Source of the DNA: Anarhynchus alexandrinus
Lineage: Eukaryota; Chordata; Aves; Charadriiformes; Charadriidae
Length of the DNA stretch: 64,000 nucleotides
Direction of reading: 5' to 3'
Assembly: GCA_008711295.1 (NCBI GenBank)
Contig: VUYV01000215.1
Coordinates: forward strand, 1,032,239-1,096,238
The notes below the pieces were generated by a model that made no database searches, had not been told where the DNA came from, and saw only the letters and a program-made list of their open reading frames with translations. The translations under genes and the position numbers were made by a program. Numbering within the stretch: position 1 is the stretch's first letter; each line of letters begins with the position of its first letter. Shown in pieces: positions 24,078 through 36,294 of this stretch.

Positions 24078-24960
24078 GGCACAGAGTGAGGGATGTGCAA
24101 GGTCACTCAGCTCAGTCCTCTGCTGTTGCAGGAAGCCATGCTCTGTGGTATCCTTCAGAAACATGTCCAGTTCTGTCTTGAAGACACTGAAAAATATGCT
24201 GCTTATTCTACATGCTGGGATCTGCATCTCCAGACACTGGCAGTTAGAAACCTTATCCTGCTTCCCAGCATGGCTGGATCCATGGCTCCCTTCTACCCAT
24301 ATGTTCTGCTGCCAGCATTGTCTGATAACTTCAGTAGTTCTCCTCCAGCTTTGCATTTATCTTCAGCAATCATATTTTCTTAAAGCTTTCATTTACCTAG
24401 GCTAAGCAGGCCTAGGTCTTTTAATCTCTCTTGCATGATAGTCCTTCCACTCTCATGATCGGTCTTATGGGTCTCCTCCATTCCCAATTTTATTGCTTCT
24501 AAGTGCGGATTGTCAGAATGCAGTGTGCAGCATTCATGTTGGGACGCTATCGATGTCTTCATACAAGGTCATGAATGCTTTCTTTCCTCTGCTGGAAATA
24601 GTTGCGTGTATCTCCAAGGGCCGTACATGTCTTTTTCATAAGCATATCATAGTGCTAGCTCCAACCACCTTGTTACTTGACTAATCTGGACACATGTCTA
24701 TTCTTTCTAATTTTTCAGCTGATTCCATCTCATAACAGATATTATTAGATCTGAAAATGCATGATTTCATAATTGTATATCTGCCTTTTCAATCTGAAAG
24801 GGCAATAAGGTCTTCCTGCCTTCCATCTTCCATATTGTCAGTGTTTTCTGTCCTTGCTAATTGTCATTCACTCATTCACACTCCTCCTTTTGTATCGGTA
24901 AATAATAAAAATTAGATCAGCCCCAGACTTGGTCCCTGAGGAACTCCCCTTGGTGAACTA
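24078..24960 (-). mobile_element. Ancient CR1/L3-like LINE remnant
   Basis: Plus-strand reading matches, in order, the reverse-complement landmarks of old amniote CR1 elements: 'CAGTCCTCTGCTGTTGCAGG' near the left end, 'AGGCTAAGCAGGCCTAGGTC' followed by 'TTTTAATCTCTC' at about 24400-24428, and 'CTTGGTCCCTGAGGAACTCC' at about 24928. The left-to-right order agrees with a minus-strand insertion running from the 3' part toward the RT core. It is strongly decayed with no continuous frame, and the middle (24500-24900) is only weakly recognisable. Boundaries are approximate. Confidence 0.55.
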
Positions 24961-25496
24961 ATTCTCCTGAAGAGGAGTTGTGCATACCCCAGCTGTACTA
25001 CCCAAAGTAACCAAACTCAACTTGCAAGACAGCTGGGGAGCCAGGGCAAGAGTAGGAGCCAGAGCCAGAATGATGTGAGTCTGCCCAGGAAGGCTCGCAA
25101 GTGGGGAGGTTGAGGTGGGGGGAGTTGTTGAGAGCTGCACTCAGAGCAGCTGGAGAAGCGCACAGATGGAGAACCAGCATCTCGATAGCGAGCTCCTGCT
25201 GTCAGGTAAAAGCACTTTCAGCATCTTTGAAATTACTTGATTGTGGGGGCAACGACCACCTCTCAGGGGGGACTGCGTTCCTTGCGCTGGGGAATGGGGG
25301 AACACCAGGAGTGCTGCTGGAGGACATACACCTCACAGTGCAGGAATGTCTGGCAGTTTTAAAAGTTTCCACGGAGGCAGGTTTTCAGAACAGACACTGC
25401 TTTCTGCTGTTTGAGACCCAAACATTGCTGCATTGTGCTCTCACACGAAAACCAGAACGCGACGGGGAGCAGGAGTATGTTTGTTTGCTTTATTCT
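24961..25496. other. Unique DNA with the longest non-repeat ORF
   Basis: A moderately GC-rich stretch with a 148-codon plus-strand frame (25101-25547). No domain, signal peptide or membrane segment is apparent, and the frame runs into the left copy of the 537-bp duplication. A donor-like CAG|GTAAAA occurs near 25203-25209. Treated as probably non-coding. Confidence 0.4.
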
Positions 25497-26032
25497 CATT
25501 TTCTGAGAACAGAATTGTGCCAAAATAAACAAATGGTGAGCAGCTAGCAAGATTAATTTTTTTTTTTTTATAATCTATATATTTTAAAGTGTCAGTGATA
25601 AAAGTTTCACGTGCATATAGGCACACACTCCCTTTCCATTTTGCTCTTTAATGTTTTTTATAACAGTTTTCCTTGAAGGAAACCATTACCATTAAAAGTA
25701 TATGAATAATTTTTTACTCTGCTTGAAGAATTTTAATTTGTGTTAAAAGAACAAAAGAAAAGAAACATATCCTATATCAAAATGCAGTCTCTCGGATTCT
25801 CTCTGGTTCTTATATTATTTAATCCTACATTTAATCCCTCAGACCTGTTAGAGTTTACTGTTAACCAAAGTTGTCCCATTTACACTCCAGGACAAATTTG
25901 TTTGAAATACAATCCTGAACTTCATCCCAGACTGCAGGAAAACATCCATCCACATCTGAAGAGGATTAAATGCAAGCTCTCCAAAGCCCCGTCTATCTAT
26001 CAGCAACCCTAAAAAGCCTATCACTATAGTGT
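25497..26032. repeat. Left copy of 537-bp direct duplication
   Basis: Begins CATTTTCTGAGAACAG and ends CACTATAGTGT immediately before the N at 26033. It matches the right copy at 26034-26570 along its full length with about six substitutions plus differences in one A/T homopolymer tract (1-bp length change). Both copies contain the same 90-codon frame, which is not recognisable as a gene. The N between the copies suggests an assembly join of overlapping contigs. Confidence 0.95.
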
Positions 26033-26033
26033 N
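26033..26033. other. Single undetermined base at a duplication junction
   Basis: One N exactly between two near-identical 537-bp copies, consistent with a scaffold join where two contigs were abutted without collapsing their overlap. Confidence 0.9.
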
Positions 26034-26570
26034 CATTTTCTGAGAACAGAATTGTGCCAAAATAAACAAATGGTGAGCAGCTAGCAAGATTAAAAATATT
26101 TTTTTTTATAATCTATATATTTTAAAGTGTAAGTGATAAAAGCTTCACGTGCATATAGGCACACACTCCCTTTCCATTTTGCTCTTTTATGTTTTTTATA
26201 ACAGTTTTCCTTGTAGGAAACCATTACCATTAAAAGTATATGAATAATTTTTTACTCTGCTTGAAGAATTTTAATTTGTGTTAAAGGAACAAAAGAAAAG
26301 AAACATATCCTATATCAAAATGCAGTCTCTCGGATTCTCTCTGGTTCTCATATTATTTAATCCTACATTTAATCCCTCAGACCTGTTAGAGTTTACTGTT
26401 AACCAAAGTTGTCCCATTTACACTCCAGGACAAATTTGTTTGAAATACAATCCTGAACTTCATCCCAGACTGCAGGAAAACATCCATCCACATCTGAAGA
26501 GGATTAAATGCAAGCTCTCCAAAGCCCCGTCTATCTATCAGCAACCCTAAAAAGCCTATCACTATAGTGT
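26034..26570. repeat. Right copy of 537-bp direct duplication
   Basis: Matches the left copy at an offset of 537-538 bp. Differences include GATTAAAAATA versus GATTAATTTTT, GTGTAAGTG versus GTGTCAGTG, AGCTTCACG versus AGTTTCACG, CTTGTAGG versus CTTGAAGG, AAAGGAAC versus AAAAGAAC and TTCTCATA versus TTCTTATA. Unique sequence resumes at CTAGACACTG. Confidence 0.95.
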
Positions 26571-27899
26571 CTAGACACTGAGATAACTGTTCTGATGGAA
26601 GCAGATGGTAAAGACCTCTCCACATCATGGATTTCCATGAAAGATATAATGACACAAGGTTAGATTAACAGTCTCTTGGCAAAGCTTTTCATAGGAAAAA
26701 GGCACTACCATTTTTAGATACACACAACAGGAGGAAGTTAATAGTGGCGTTTTTTAAATTCACCCAGGCTGAAAATTGATGAACCTGTGCCTGGACTGTA
26801 GAAAGAAGACTGTAGAAATGAAGACTAGAAAAAGAAAAAAAAAGAAAGAAAGAAAAAAGCTATGGCAGGTACTCCAGAGCAGATTTACATCTCAGAAAGC
26901 TAAATCAGGGAAACTGAAGAACTGAAAATGGATGCATTTCTTGAAATAAACACATATGGGAATGTTTTTATTCCAGTGAAAGAACTCTTCCTGAACACTG
27001 GATGCAAGAGGAGTCAGAGTCTCATTTAAGACTTAGTAAGAATAAAATTTAAGACATTCATGAGCCAAGATGTGTACAGAGTGGAATGATTAATAGGCCT
27101 AGATCCCAAATACTCTGAAACTCCCTATTTACTCAAGCAAGGTCCTGTTGACCCAAACAGTTTGACTGAGTGCAGCACTTAGGACTTTGCCCTTGGAGTC
27201 CCCAGATGAGCATAGTCCTCCAATCAGAATTGTCTATATATAAAAGGAAAAGGACCACAAAAAAAATCTTTATTTCACTTTTTCATGTTCTCAAATCTCC
27301 ACTCACCCCACTGATCTTGAGTAAGAGGCTGGCTTCATCCTCAGTATTTTGGATGCACCATTGCTCAATGGGACGTAGCTCTGCCATTGACTCTGGTGAT
27401 TTTGAACATTTTCCTCGGAGTGGAAGACAGGTAGACAGGTTTCTGGGGCTCTGTAACACATTCAAACAGCAGAGGAAATATCTGGGAATCAAGACAATAT
27501 GAGAAAATCTTACCAACTTTGCTGCTGCTTCTAAGTTTATAGTGAGTAAATGTGGCTAGAAGGCAGTGATTCCCATGTAGTAAAATGGGAAAGTCTGGAA
27601 AACTATAGCAACTCCTAGACTTGATTCTTGTCAAAAATATAATAATAATGTGTATATGCTTGTTAAGAAATGAAAGCTGAAACTGGAGGGAAAAAAAAAA
27701 ACAAACCAACAAACTTCGTTATGGAATAATCAGAAAGAACTTTTAAGCCAGGTGAAATGGCGGTCAGGCAGGTAATTCCCCAAAGTAGCTTCCTATACAA
27801 GGAAAATCTGTGGTGTTGTACCATGAGCAGGGCAGACTGCTGTACCATGAGGAAAACCATATCTGATGCTCTGCAGCCTCTCCTAAGATTTAATTTTTA
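26571..27899. other. Unique non-coding DNA
   Basis: No gene recognised. Contains a GAAA/poly-A low-complexity tract (annotated) and open frames of up to 115 codons on both strands at 27170-27712 that overlap each other and lack domains. Confidence 0.5.
26828..26858 (+). repeat. (GAAA)n / poly-A tract
   Basis: Purine-only stretch of A runs interrupted by G at 4-base steps, a decayed GAAA microsatellite. Confidence 0.85.
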
Positions 27900-28290
27900 G
27901 CTGGAGCAATCCAGGTTGGAATGGATGTGGAGAAGTGCTTCTAGAAAATGGGCTGCAGTAACAGTGATGAAACCTGAATGAAAAAGCATTACTTTTTTAG
28001 TCTGGCAAAATAAAGGCAGAGGGAATGATGTCTCTGCTCACTTAAACATATTAGGAGGAGAGACAGCTATGGTCAAGTTTAATTTTTAAAGTTAGGGACA
28101 ATATTGACACGATAACCAGTAGAACGTAATTGTGGATGCATATAGCCTCAAAAAGGCTACCATATCAGAAAAATGCTACTAGCTATCAGAGGGGGTGTGT
28201 GTTGGAACAGACTTCTACAAGGAGTAAAATGGCATAAAAGACCCAGATTGGCTTTATTTATTGATGAGGGACTTGGTGCCGTTGTGCCAG
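27900..28290 (+). mobile_element. Ancient CR1 LINE remnant (ORF2 3' part)
   Basis: Plus-strand landmarks follow an old amniote CR1 in order: 'TTTTTTAGTCTGGCAAAATA', 'AATTTTTAAAGTTAGGGACA' with 'ATATTGACACGATAACCAG', then 'GCTATCAGAGGGGGTGTG' and 'TTGGAACAGACTTCTACAAG'. These correspond to the familiar consensus series of a Val-Gly-Thr-Arg-type core, 'CTAACCATCAG' and 'TTCTGGAACAG'. Indels destroy every frame. The ends are uncertain; flanking sequence on both sides may include more unrecognisable LINE. Confidence 0.6.
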
Positions 28291-31200
28291 CATTGATATA
28301 GCTGATGTGTCACACTGAAATATTTATTGTAATTTATTTTAAATTAATCTAAAAGTTGATCATGGGATGCAATATATAATTTAAATAAAATAAATTTCCC
28401 TGGAGACCTTCCCTTCCAACAGCAAGGTATATAAAACCTGAATATCAGGCATTATTAATTTGATGTAATATATTTTCAGCATACTTCGCTCTGTAACTGA
28501 AATATGTTTTTGCTGCAGGTGGCACCTTTAAGGGTAAAAGAGTCTCCTTGTCTAATAGGAGAGCATCAGCCTGTTGGCAGATTAACTTCAGAGGCACAGA
28601 CCTTTGAAGCAATTGTTCTCACCCATTTTTCCTGTCTAGACTGACCTTCCCTACCCCTTCCCCCCAGCCAGCACGATACAGCTACATTTTTATTTTTTCT
28701 TACCAACACAAACACATGGTTGGGTCCTCCAAGATTAAAGACAGGGCAAGTCTCACACCTTTTATCGGCCAGCTGGGAAGTCTTTGTGGGACAAAACCTG
28801 GTGGCTCGAATTCTTCCTTTGGGTGGTATTTACCTAGAAATTAGTTAGGGGCTTTACCTGAGCTCAGAGCCACAGTGCACTAAGCACTGTATGAACACAC
28901 AGAGCTTCACTCCAGAGAATGAACAAGCTAAAAAACCCCAGATGTACAAAATGGGTACAATAAAACAAAAGGAAGAAATTATTTACTCAAGCTCTGGGAA
29001 ATTATTTACTCAACTCTGCCTTGGATTAATCAAAAAATCCAGGAAAGGAACCAAGGAAAAGTACTCCCGCATTTCAGCCTTATGCTTTATGAAATGAATA
29101 ATATTGCTTTGGATGTGAAATGGCCTCTGGACTGTGATTAAGCAGAATCTATAGCTACATGCATAGATTCCTTACGATATATACAGAGGCTGAAATAGTT
29201 TGTTTCCCCTTCTATCTAAACAGATACCAATAATTTACAAATTTATTTTAATTTTCACATTTGACTGGTAGAAGGCTCAAGAAGTTCATCAAATTAAGTA
29301 AGCCCATCAGTATAAAAGAGTAGTTTAAAACCCTCCGTTAAATGATGCTGTCCCAGTGTTCTCTTAGTTTACAAACTATATCACCAGGATCCTCATAAAA
29401 AAAAAGAAAATAGGTAACAAAAGGCTTTTTCCTTTATAATATAGAGTGTAAAAGAAGAAAAGACAGTCAGTGTTTTGGGAGCTTTAAGATAAAAATAGGG
29501 AATAAAGCAAAGATACCAGATGTTCCATAAAAGAGAATGCATTGGTACAAGCATCCCTGTCTCTTAGTTTCTGGAATAACTAAGGTGTCTATTACTGGCA
29601 CAAAAGTAGTATATAAATAGGGCGTGCTTAAGCAAAGTGAGATAGCATAAGAAATACAAAATTCACATTTAATCTAGTTCCACATTCAGAAAAGTCCAAA
29701 CCAAAATAAGACAAAAAAATCCCCATGGGATACTAGGGGAATGCCTGAAAGTGTTTGCTGGACTCCCGCGTGCCTCACGGTTCTGGGGTCACCCTATCAG
29801 TTGTGGCCGTGCAAAACAGGAGGTGCTCTGTGATGGGAGCCTGGGTGGTTACATTATCTGCAACCTTACTGTCACATAGATTTACCCCTTTTGGTGCAAC
29901 AGAAAGAGCAAATTTTTGCCTTTGGCCTTGAAGAAGGTATTTCCTGATCTTGCATCAAGAAATAAGGTGGGTAGAGAGAAAACCAACAGCATGAGGAATG
30001 CAAGACTGTGTGCAGTAACATGTAACAGTTCCCTGAAAAGGAAGACAACAGCACAGTACATTTTTTTTTCTCTTGGGGGTTAAAAAGACTGTTACAAAGC
30101 TCTGGGGATAGGAGAAGAAAGGGCAAGATAATCAAGGGAACATCCCTTCAAAGCATGCCAATAGAAATGTGCTATTTCAAAAGAGACATGTGGAAGGGAG
30201 GAGAGGAAGCAGCCGGGAGATGGGTAACAAATCAACAAAGGACAGACTTTTGAAATTTATTGCTTTCCCTAGTGGCAGACACTCACCAGTCGTGGATTGG
30301 AAATGGCAGTAACACATCAGGAAACCATCTCTCCATCTGCGCAGTTAACACCAGTATGTATGGATGCAGGTATGTGGCAGGAGCTTAATGGGTGGGAGCA
30401 TCATCAGCTGGGGCTTGGAACAAAGACATTAGCATCTCTGGGGGTACTGAGACCACATTTCTGCAATTGTTGCAGAAATAGTCAAGTTCTGCATGTTCCC
30501 CACAGATGACTGTGCCAAGAAGGAAGGATGTGCAAACACATGGTTGTGTGTTAGGGCAGGGCTGAGACACCAAAGGTGGGGAATACCATATGGAAGAGGG
30601 CATGCTGTGGTGATACTCTATCATTTCCCTTTTCAAGGAGACTGAAAAGACCCTCCAAAAACTGGGCTACAGCTTTTCTTAATTTCTTGCCCTCTGGTTA
30701 ACCTCTATTTCTTTTCAGTGCTATGTACATATGATGCTTTCTTCAAGCAAGTTGGCCCTGCTAGAAGCAGAAGAGCTTGTTTGCTCACAATTTCATTCAC
30801 AGGATGTGGCCTTGTATAGTGGGATTTGGCTTTGGGACAGGTACTGAAAGCTCAGCTTTAGCGACAATGTTGGGTGAAAGTGGTGGGAAGGGGAGGAAAG
30901 TAACCACACTGCTTTGCAGTGGTAGTTCATCAGTGGCTTGATAAGAAGGAAAAAAAAAGTGTCTATATCTTCAGCACAACAAATTTTACTTTGGGTGGGA
31001 AGAAGGAGGAGGGGAGACTGTGGGACCTTGAAAGAGCTGTGCTGACTGCCTTAGCACATGGTGTTAGCTCTGCTATCATCTTTAGAAACGTTTTCCATGG
31101 AAGATACAGCGAGATTCACATCACTACTTCACTGTTTGCAGCGTACTAAGAAGATGGCAGTATCAGAGAGGGCTGAGACAGAACTGTGTTTTCCTAACAT

Positions 31201-33674
31201 ATTATTGGAAAGAAGGGTGGGTGTGAAGGCTGGTGGGTGGGTGGCGGAGGAATGGAAGAAAAATGTTGTAAATGTTCTCTCACAACTGTAAAAATTGTAT
31301 GTAATTTGATCCTTTCTGAAGATTTTTCTAATATCTAAAAAGGGGGATAATCTTCAGCTCAGCATAAAATGTTTGAGGGGATTAGCTATCCTTCCCGGTC
31401 AGACGGATAGCGATAATTCACACTTCACAAGTCTCCCAGTAGCTAGTCTCTAATAACTTCAGTAAGGTTAATAATTATCCTGTAAAATTACCTGGCACTT
31501 GAACTGGCAACCGGTTTTACTGCCTGGAGGTGACTGTTAAACAATCTGTGTCTATTGGCAAGCAGCACCGTGTGTATACCCTTGCAAACCCCTTCCCCCG
31601 TGATGGGTATGTGAAATCGCATGGCACATTCACCACGCTGATTACTTATTTTTTGTATCCTGCCTGTGTTCATCGCTTCAGATACCAGAGGATAGATGAA
31701 GTGTGTCCTCCAAGGCAACATCCACTCCAGCTTGGCACCATAAACAGAAATAGGTCATTGGTACGTGTGACTTTGTCAAAGGCAGATGAGGTCAAACGCT
31801 GTAAACCTGGGCTTCAAATCCTAGCCATAAGGAAGATATTTGTCACTGCTGCTTTGGGCATCTCTGTGCAGTGCCCTGGTTCAAAACCTGCTTTTGACAT
31901 GTCCCAGATGTGAGCATATGCTGTGTGTTGTTCAATCTTAATCACTTTGCCTCAGAAGCCAATGGCAGGAACATTTGGTGAGAATGTGCATGGGATTTAC
32001 AAGAGGCAGATATGATATTATCTGGATGATTGTTTTATTTGAAAAGTTTGGACATATTCTGAAAGAGGCATTAATTGTTAGTGATGGTGTGGCTAACACT
32101 GGTTTTCTTTTATTAGCTGGGAAGACCATAATTTGATTTTGAATAAAGCGGCTGGTGCTCCTCAAGCGGGTGGTAGATCCCTCCCCAACTCCAGTGGCAA
32201 AACCATGAATGCAGATAGCTCACACATTCAACTTATTTTCCATAGGCTGAAATCTGAGTGTGTTGATTTCTGATCTCCATTCTGGTATGGAGATTTCTAC
32301 TCACCACAGGCTCTTTCCACATTTGGCTTATCTCTGTAATACGAAATCTCTCAGCATCAGGGAATGCTTGGGGCTGACCTCTGCAAAACAGGAATCAAGC
32401 TGATAAGCTGTCTCAATTTTGGCAATTGTGGCTTCCTCGCTACATTCAATTTCTAGATTTAGGGTCATTGTTCCAATGGACTCTAAAGAACAGAAAAGAA
32501 GAGAGAACAGCTCCAGTGAACCTCAGCATTTCTGAGCACCCAGTGGGAAAAATCTGCCTGCAGGGAAACTTAGCTGATAGCAGCACAGGCTTTTGTAGAT
32601 AGTGACAAGTGGAAAGGATGAGCTAGTTCTCAGAATATTTATGTTTCTTGTCATTGCTGCACATTTATGAAGGGCCTATTCTCAAACCTGAAGGCAAATA
32701 TACATAGACATATGGTGATAATGTGCGGTCACATCCCTGTACTCATGTAAATCCAGATCCAGGACCAGGATTATAGACAAGGGATGAGATATACTCTTTA
32801 AGATGTTGACTGACTGATGTTAAGAGGTTCCTCTGAGAAGACTTAGTTACAAACAGGACTCATGCATTTTAAAATAGAGCTGCATATCAAAACATGGTGT
32901 TTGGAGGAATTTCGAATTCAAGCTTTTTATTTGGATTTAGCCCTCATTTTTAATGCCAGGCCAGAAAAAGGACCTGCTTCTCCTGCCCATTGCCAGGGTA
33001 AAAACAATCCAGTGCTGTTTACCTCTGAAATGCAGCTTGCAAAGGAGACTGCAAAAGGAACAGAGGCTAAATTAAACAATCATTTGCCCCAGGTGGACTC
33101 TTTGCCTGCTGTTAGAATGCAACGGAGCTGGGTGACACGTGTCTTTGTGGCATGAATACTTCTAGCATTAATTAGAGCTAAAATGTCAGTAACAATTAAA
33201 CAATATCAGTCTACAAAATTAGGGTAAAAGAGTTTGAGGCTCAAGGTTGCTAAAGTTGCACAGGTACAACAGAACATTTATGTATTTCCCTTGTAATTCT
33301 TCACATACATGAAGGCAGGCTCCTGGTACGAGGTTGGCCGAGCCTGAATCAGCAAAATATTGCATACTTGCCTCTGTGTGTAGAGACAGTCGCGTTTTGA
33401 AAATTTGCATTTGAAATGAGTTTCCTTGCTTTTATTCATTTAACACAGAGATAATTTTTTTGTGTCAGCTGAAGATGCCTTTTAATGCTTCTCCTGACTA
33501 TGACATCCTTGGTAGAAACTTCTTTCCCTTGCACAAACGGTTTTTCCCGTGCAAAAGTTTTCCTTCTTCAAAAGTGCTTAAGGGAGAGATTCAATGGTAA
33601 ATTTGCTGTATGAATGTGTATGGAATTCCGCTGCCTCCAGGGATCTCCTTCTGTAGTCTACAGGATGATGGGGC
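28291..33674. other. Unique AT-leaning non-coding DNA
   Basis: About 5.4 kb without any recognised gene, RNA or repeat family. AT-rich segments at 28320-28400 and 29220-29320. A 127-codon frame at 31530-31913 has no recognisable domain. A TAATTA homeodomain-type word lies at 33169-33174 in a conserved-element-like context. Confidence 0.5.
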
Positions 33675-33790
33675 CAGGCAGGTTGGCTGCTATTCCCAGC
33701 CTTCTAGGTAGTCTGTTGTGTGATCGCAGGAAAGCCCACTTAAACTCTCTGTTCTTCAGTTTACTTATAACAGATGAAGGAGGACATCTC
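33675..33790 (+). mobile_element. MIR-like SINE remnant
   Basis: Word order resembles MIR from the tRNA-derived B-box region through the conserved core: 'GGTTGGCTGCTATTCCCAGC', 'TGTTGTGTGATCGCAGG', 'CTTAAACTCTCTGTTCTTCA' and 'GTTTACTTATAACAGATG', against 'GGTTCGAATCCC', 'CTGTGTGACCTTGGG', 'CTTAACCTCTCTG', 'CTCAG' and 'TTTCCTCATCTG'. About 115 bp, strongly diverged, plus orientation. A better match than the fragment at 16206. Confidence 0.55.
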
Positions 33791-35212
33791 CTTTTGTCTG
33801 GGGCTGCGCAAGCACCCAGGAAATTCATGATAAGACCTCCAGCTTGAAAAGTGTCTTGGCTAGATTTTGCTGTATTGTTCATCAGAAACCTCAGAACTTA
33901 ACAGTTTTGAGCCCTCCAAGACCTAAATATTATTATGGCCTAACAGAAGTAAGGACAGTGCAAACCAAGCCCTAACTAAGAGTATTCCAATTTGGCTTTG
34001 TACCAATCATAGAATAGGTCAAGGCAGAACTTGTAAGCACTGATATTTCTTCCCGAGGGAGCGAACCAACTGGGGATTTGGCCCCGAGGCTGAAAACACA
34101 CCCAACGCAGTCAGCAATCTTTTAGAAATGTATTGCTTGTCGCCCCTCGCTACTTAATTAAAAGGAATGTCAGGCATTTCTGAAAAGACAGTGGGTGACT
34201 TGTCAAATGTAACAAAGAGAGAAAATAATTTCAGAAAGAAAGAAAGTCTATGGAAATTATAATACCCATCCTTTTCTACACTAAACCACAGCTATGATCA
34301 TTTTAAGTGATTTTTGTATGGCATTTTAAAATGAAATGTGATTCTCTTGTTCATTCTCTGGCAATATGCCCTGAAATATTCCATTAAGTGTTTTCAATTA
34401 CATGCCAGTCCCAATAGGATCTCAGTAAGAGGTTTTAAAAAGGTATCCTATCTAGTACATTATCTAATGCAGTTTGAATGCTATCAATGTTGCAATAAAT
34501 AATGATAAATTAAGTAATATAAAAAACCTGTTGTAGCTTTGAATCAATAGACTGGGTAGCAGCTGAAGAGATGCACATATGTACTCTTCTCCTTAAAGAA
34601 AGGTTTCAGGACTTGGCACCAGAGCAAGGTTTTTATTTAATATCTCATTTCCACTGCCTGGTATCAAAGTCTATTTCAGGAATAAAAACAAAATGAAACC
34701 TAAACTACATTATTATTTCTGAATGCTTAGATGAGTGTATTTTTGAAACATATGGAGGTACATTATCTGTATTATGACGCAAATTACTGTTCAAAGGCTG
34801 AGTGGAAGAGGCTGCTGAGAGCTGCAACTAACAGCACACTTGAACGCTTTGCTTTTCTGTGCAGCACCAGAGTAGAAGGGGGTGTGCACAAGTGCGTGCC
34901 CTGTACACATGCTAATGTGCTGGCCATTTGTACCACTGCCAGTGGAGCTGATCATGTTGTTCATTCTAGATAATTCATTGGACAAGTTTATCCCGTTCCT
35001 TTAAGCACTTGAGCACGTACATCGTTTTACTGATATGAAGTCTCATATTTCAGCAAATGAAACCTCTTTATCAACGTAAACTGCTCACAAGATCAGGGTT
35101 TTGAACCTGTTTTTATTTCTTACTCCAAACCACCCACAATAATCACGCTGTTTAGCTTGACTACGTGTTTGGTTCTACTGGTGCCTGGAATGGAGGTGTG
35201 GTAGAGCTTATA

Positions 35213-35230
35213 TAATGCCACATGGCATTA
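35213..35230. repeat. Inverted repeat, 8-bp arms, 2-bp loop
   Basis: TAATGCCA-CA-TGGCATTA. The arms are perfect. TGGCA with a TGCCA partner resembles a nuclear factor I half-site pair, but at non-canonical spacing. Confidence 0.65.
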
Positions 35231-36294
35231 CTTCTCTTCTCTGACTTGATGGCTTGAACATCAAACATCAGTAGGAATTCCCCTTAGGATGGTTATTTTT
35301 ACATCCCCGTAATAATCTTGCATAGGAATCGTGGGAACAAACAAGCCAGCTCATTTTCAGGTGGGACTTAATTGCTTGTGAATATAATTGAGTGATACGG
35401 TGGTAGTAGGTATATTGACTCTGTAGTTCCTTCCTGGGACCACGATTTATGTCCCTAACAGGATCCTAGGATCAAGTTGCTCTCCTCTGCCTTTCTCATG
35501 GCCTGCCTGTGATCCTTCGAAGTCCATACTCACAACCCTTTGTCCTGGGAGCCCCTTGGCCTTCACAGCAAGAAGTTGTGAAAAAACATCATCGCTTTCA
35601 TATTTGATGACAGGCTGGCTGTTGGGAAATGAAGGTAAAGAAAGGAGAGCTCCATCAGTGTCCAACCTGCTTGGTTGCAAGCTTCTTAGCTTCATGTCGT
35701 ATTTTAACAAAGATTTATAACATGCTGACTAGCTAAGGCCCCAGGGTTGCTAGAAGTAAAGGGTAGGGGGAGGGAACAAAAGCTGCTAATAGAAATGTAA
35801 CATTATATTATGATAATTAGCATGAAATGTGAAGATTTTTATAAATTGCTTATCTGTTTTAATTATTCTTGAGACATCTGTAATATTAATGCATGGATAA
35901 AGAACAGTTAATTGGAAAATAAATGAGAGATCTAAATGTATTTCCCCCCCTGTGAATATCAAGGGAAGCCTGGATATTAAATCTTGAACTTCCAAATTCT
36001 TGTTGTTACATTGTAGAAATGTATAAATTAATCAAACATTTATTATATAAACCAAGCCTTGACAAATCCCAATTCTGATGGATTAACTAGTGAAGGAGTC
36101 CTAATGCTGTGAAAATGGTGCAGTTTTTCATTTTTTTTAAACAATTCCTTTGTCACCACCATCACCAGCAAAATATATCTGTAAGTAAGTTCTCTCTAAA
36201 TGACATTTTCCTTCTTTTCCGCTCCCTCTGTATGTTTCACAAATGTGAATTTCCCATACAGACAACACCATGTTTTAAGCATGAACAAAATTAC

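Noticed and set aside
25740..26550. Two identical 90-codon ORFs, which could look like a duplicated gene
   Set aside because: They lie in the two copies of the probable contig-overlap duplication. Identity reflects the duplication, not selection, and no domain is recognised.
31804..31880. tRNA B-box-like word (GCTTCAAATCC), considered as a tRNA gene or MIR
   Set aside because: No cloverleaf arms or A box at the right spacing, and too little MIR core similarity downstream.
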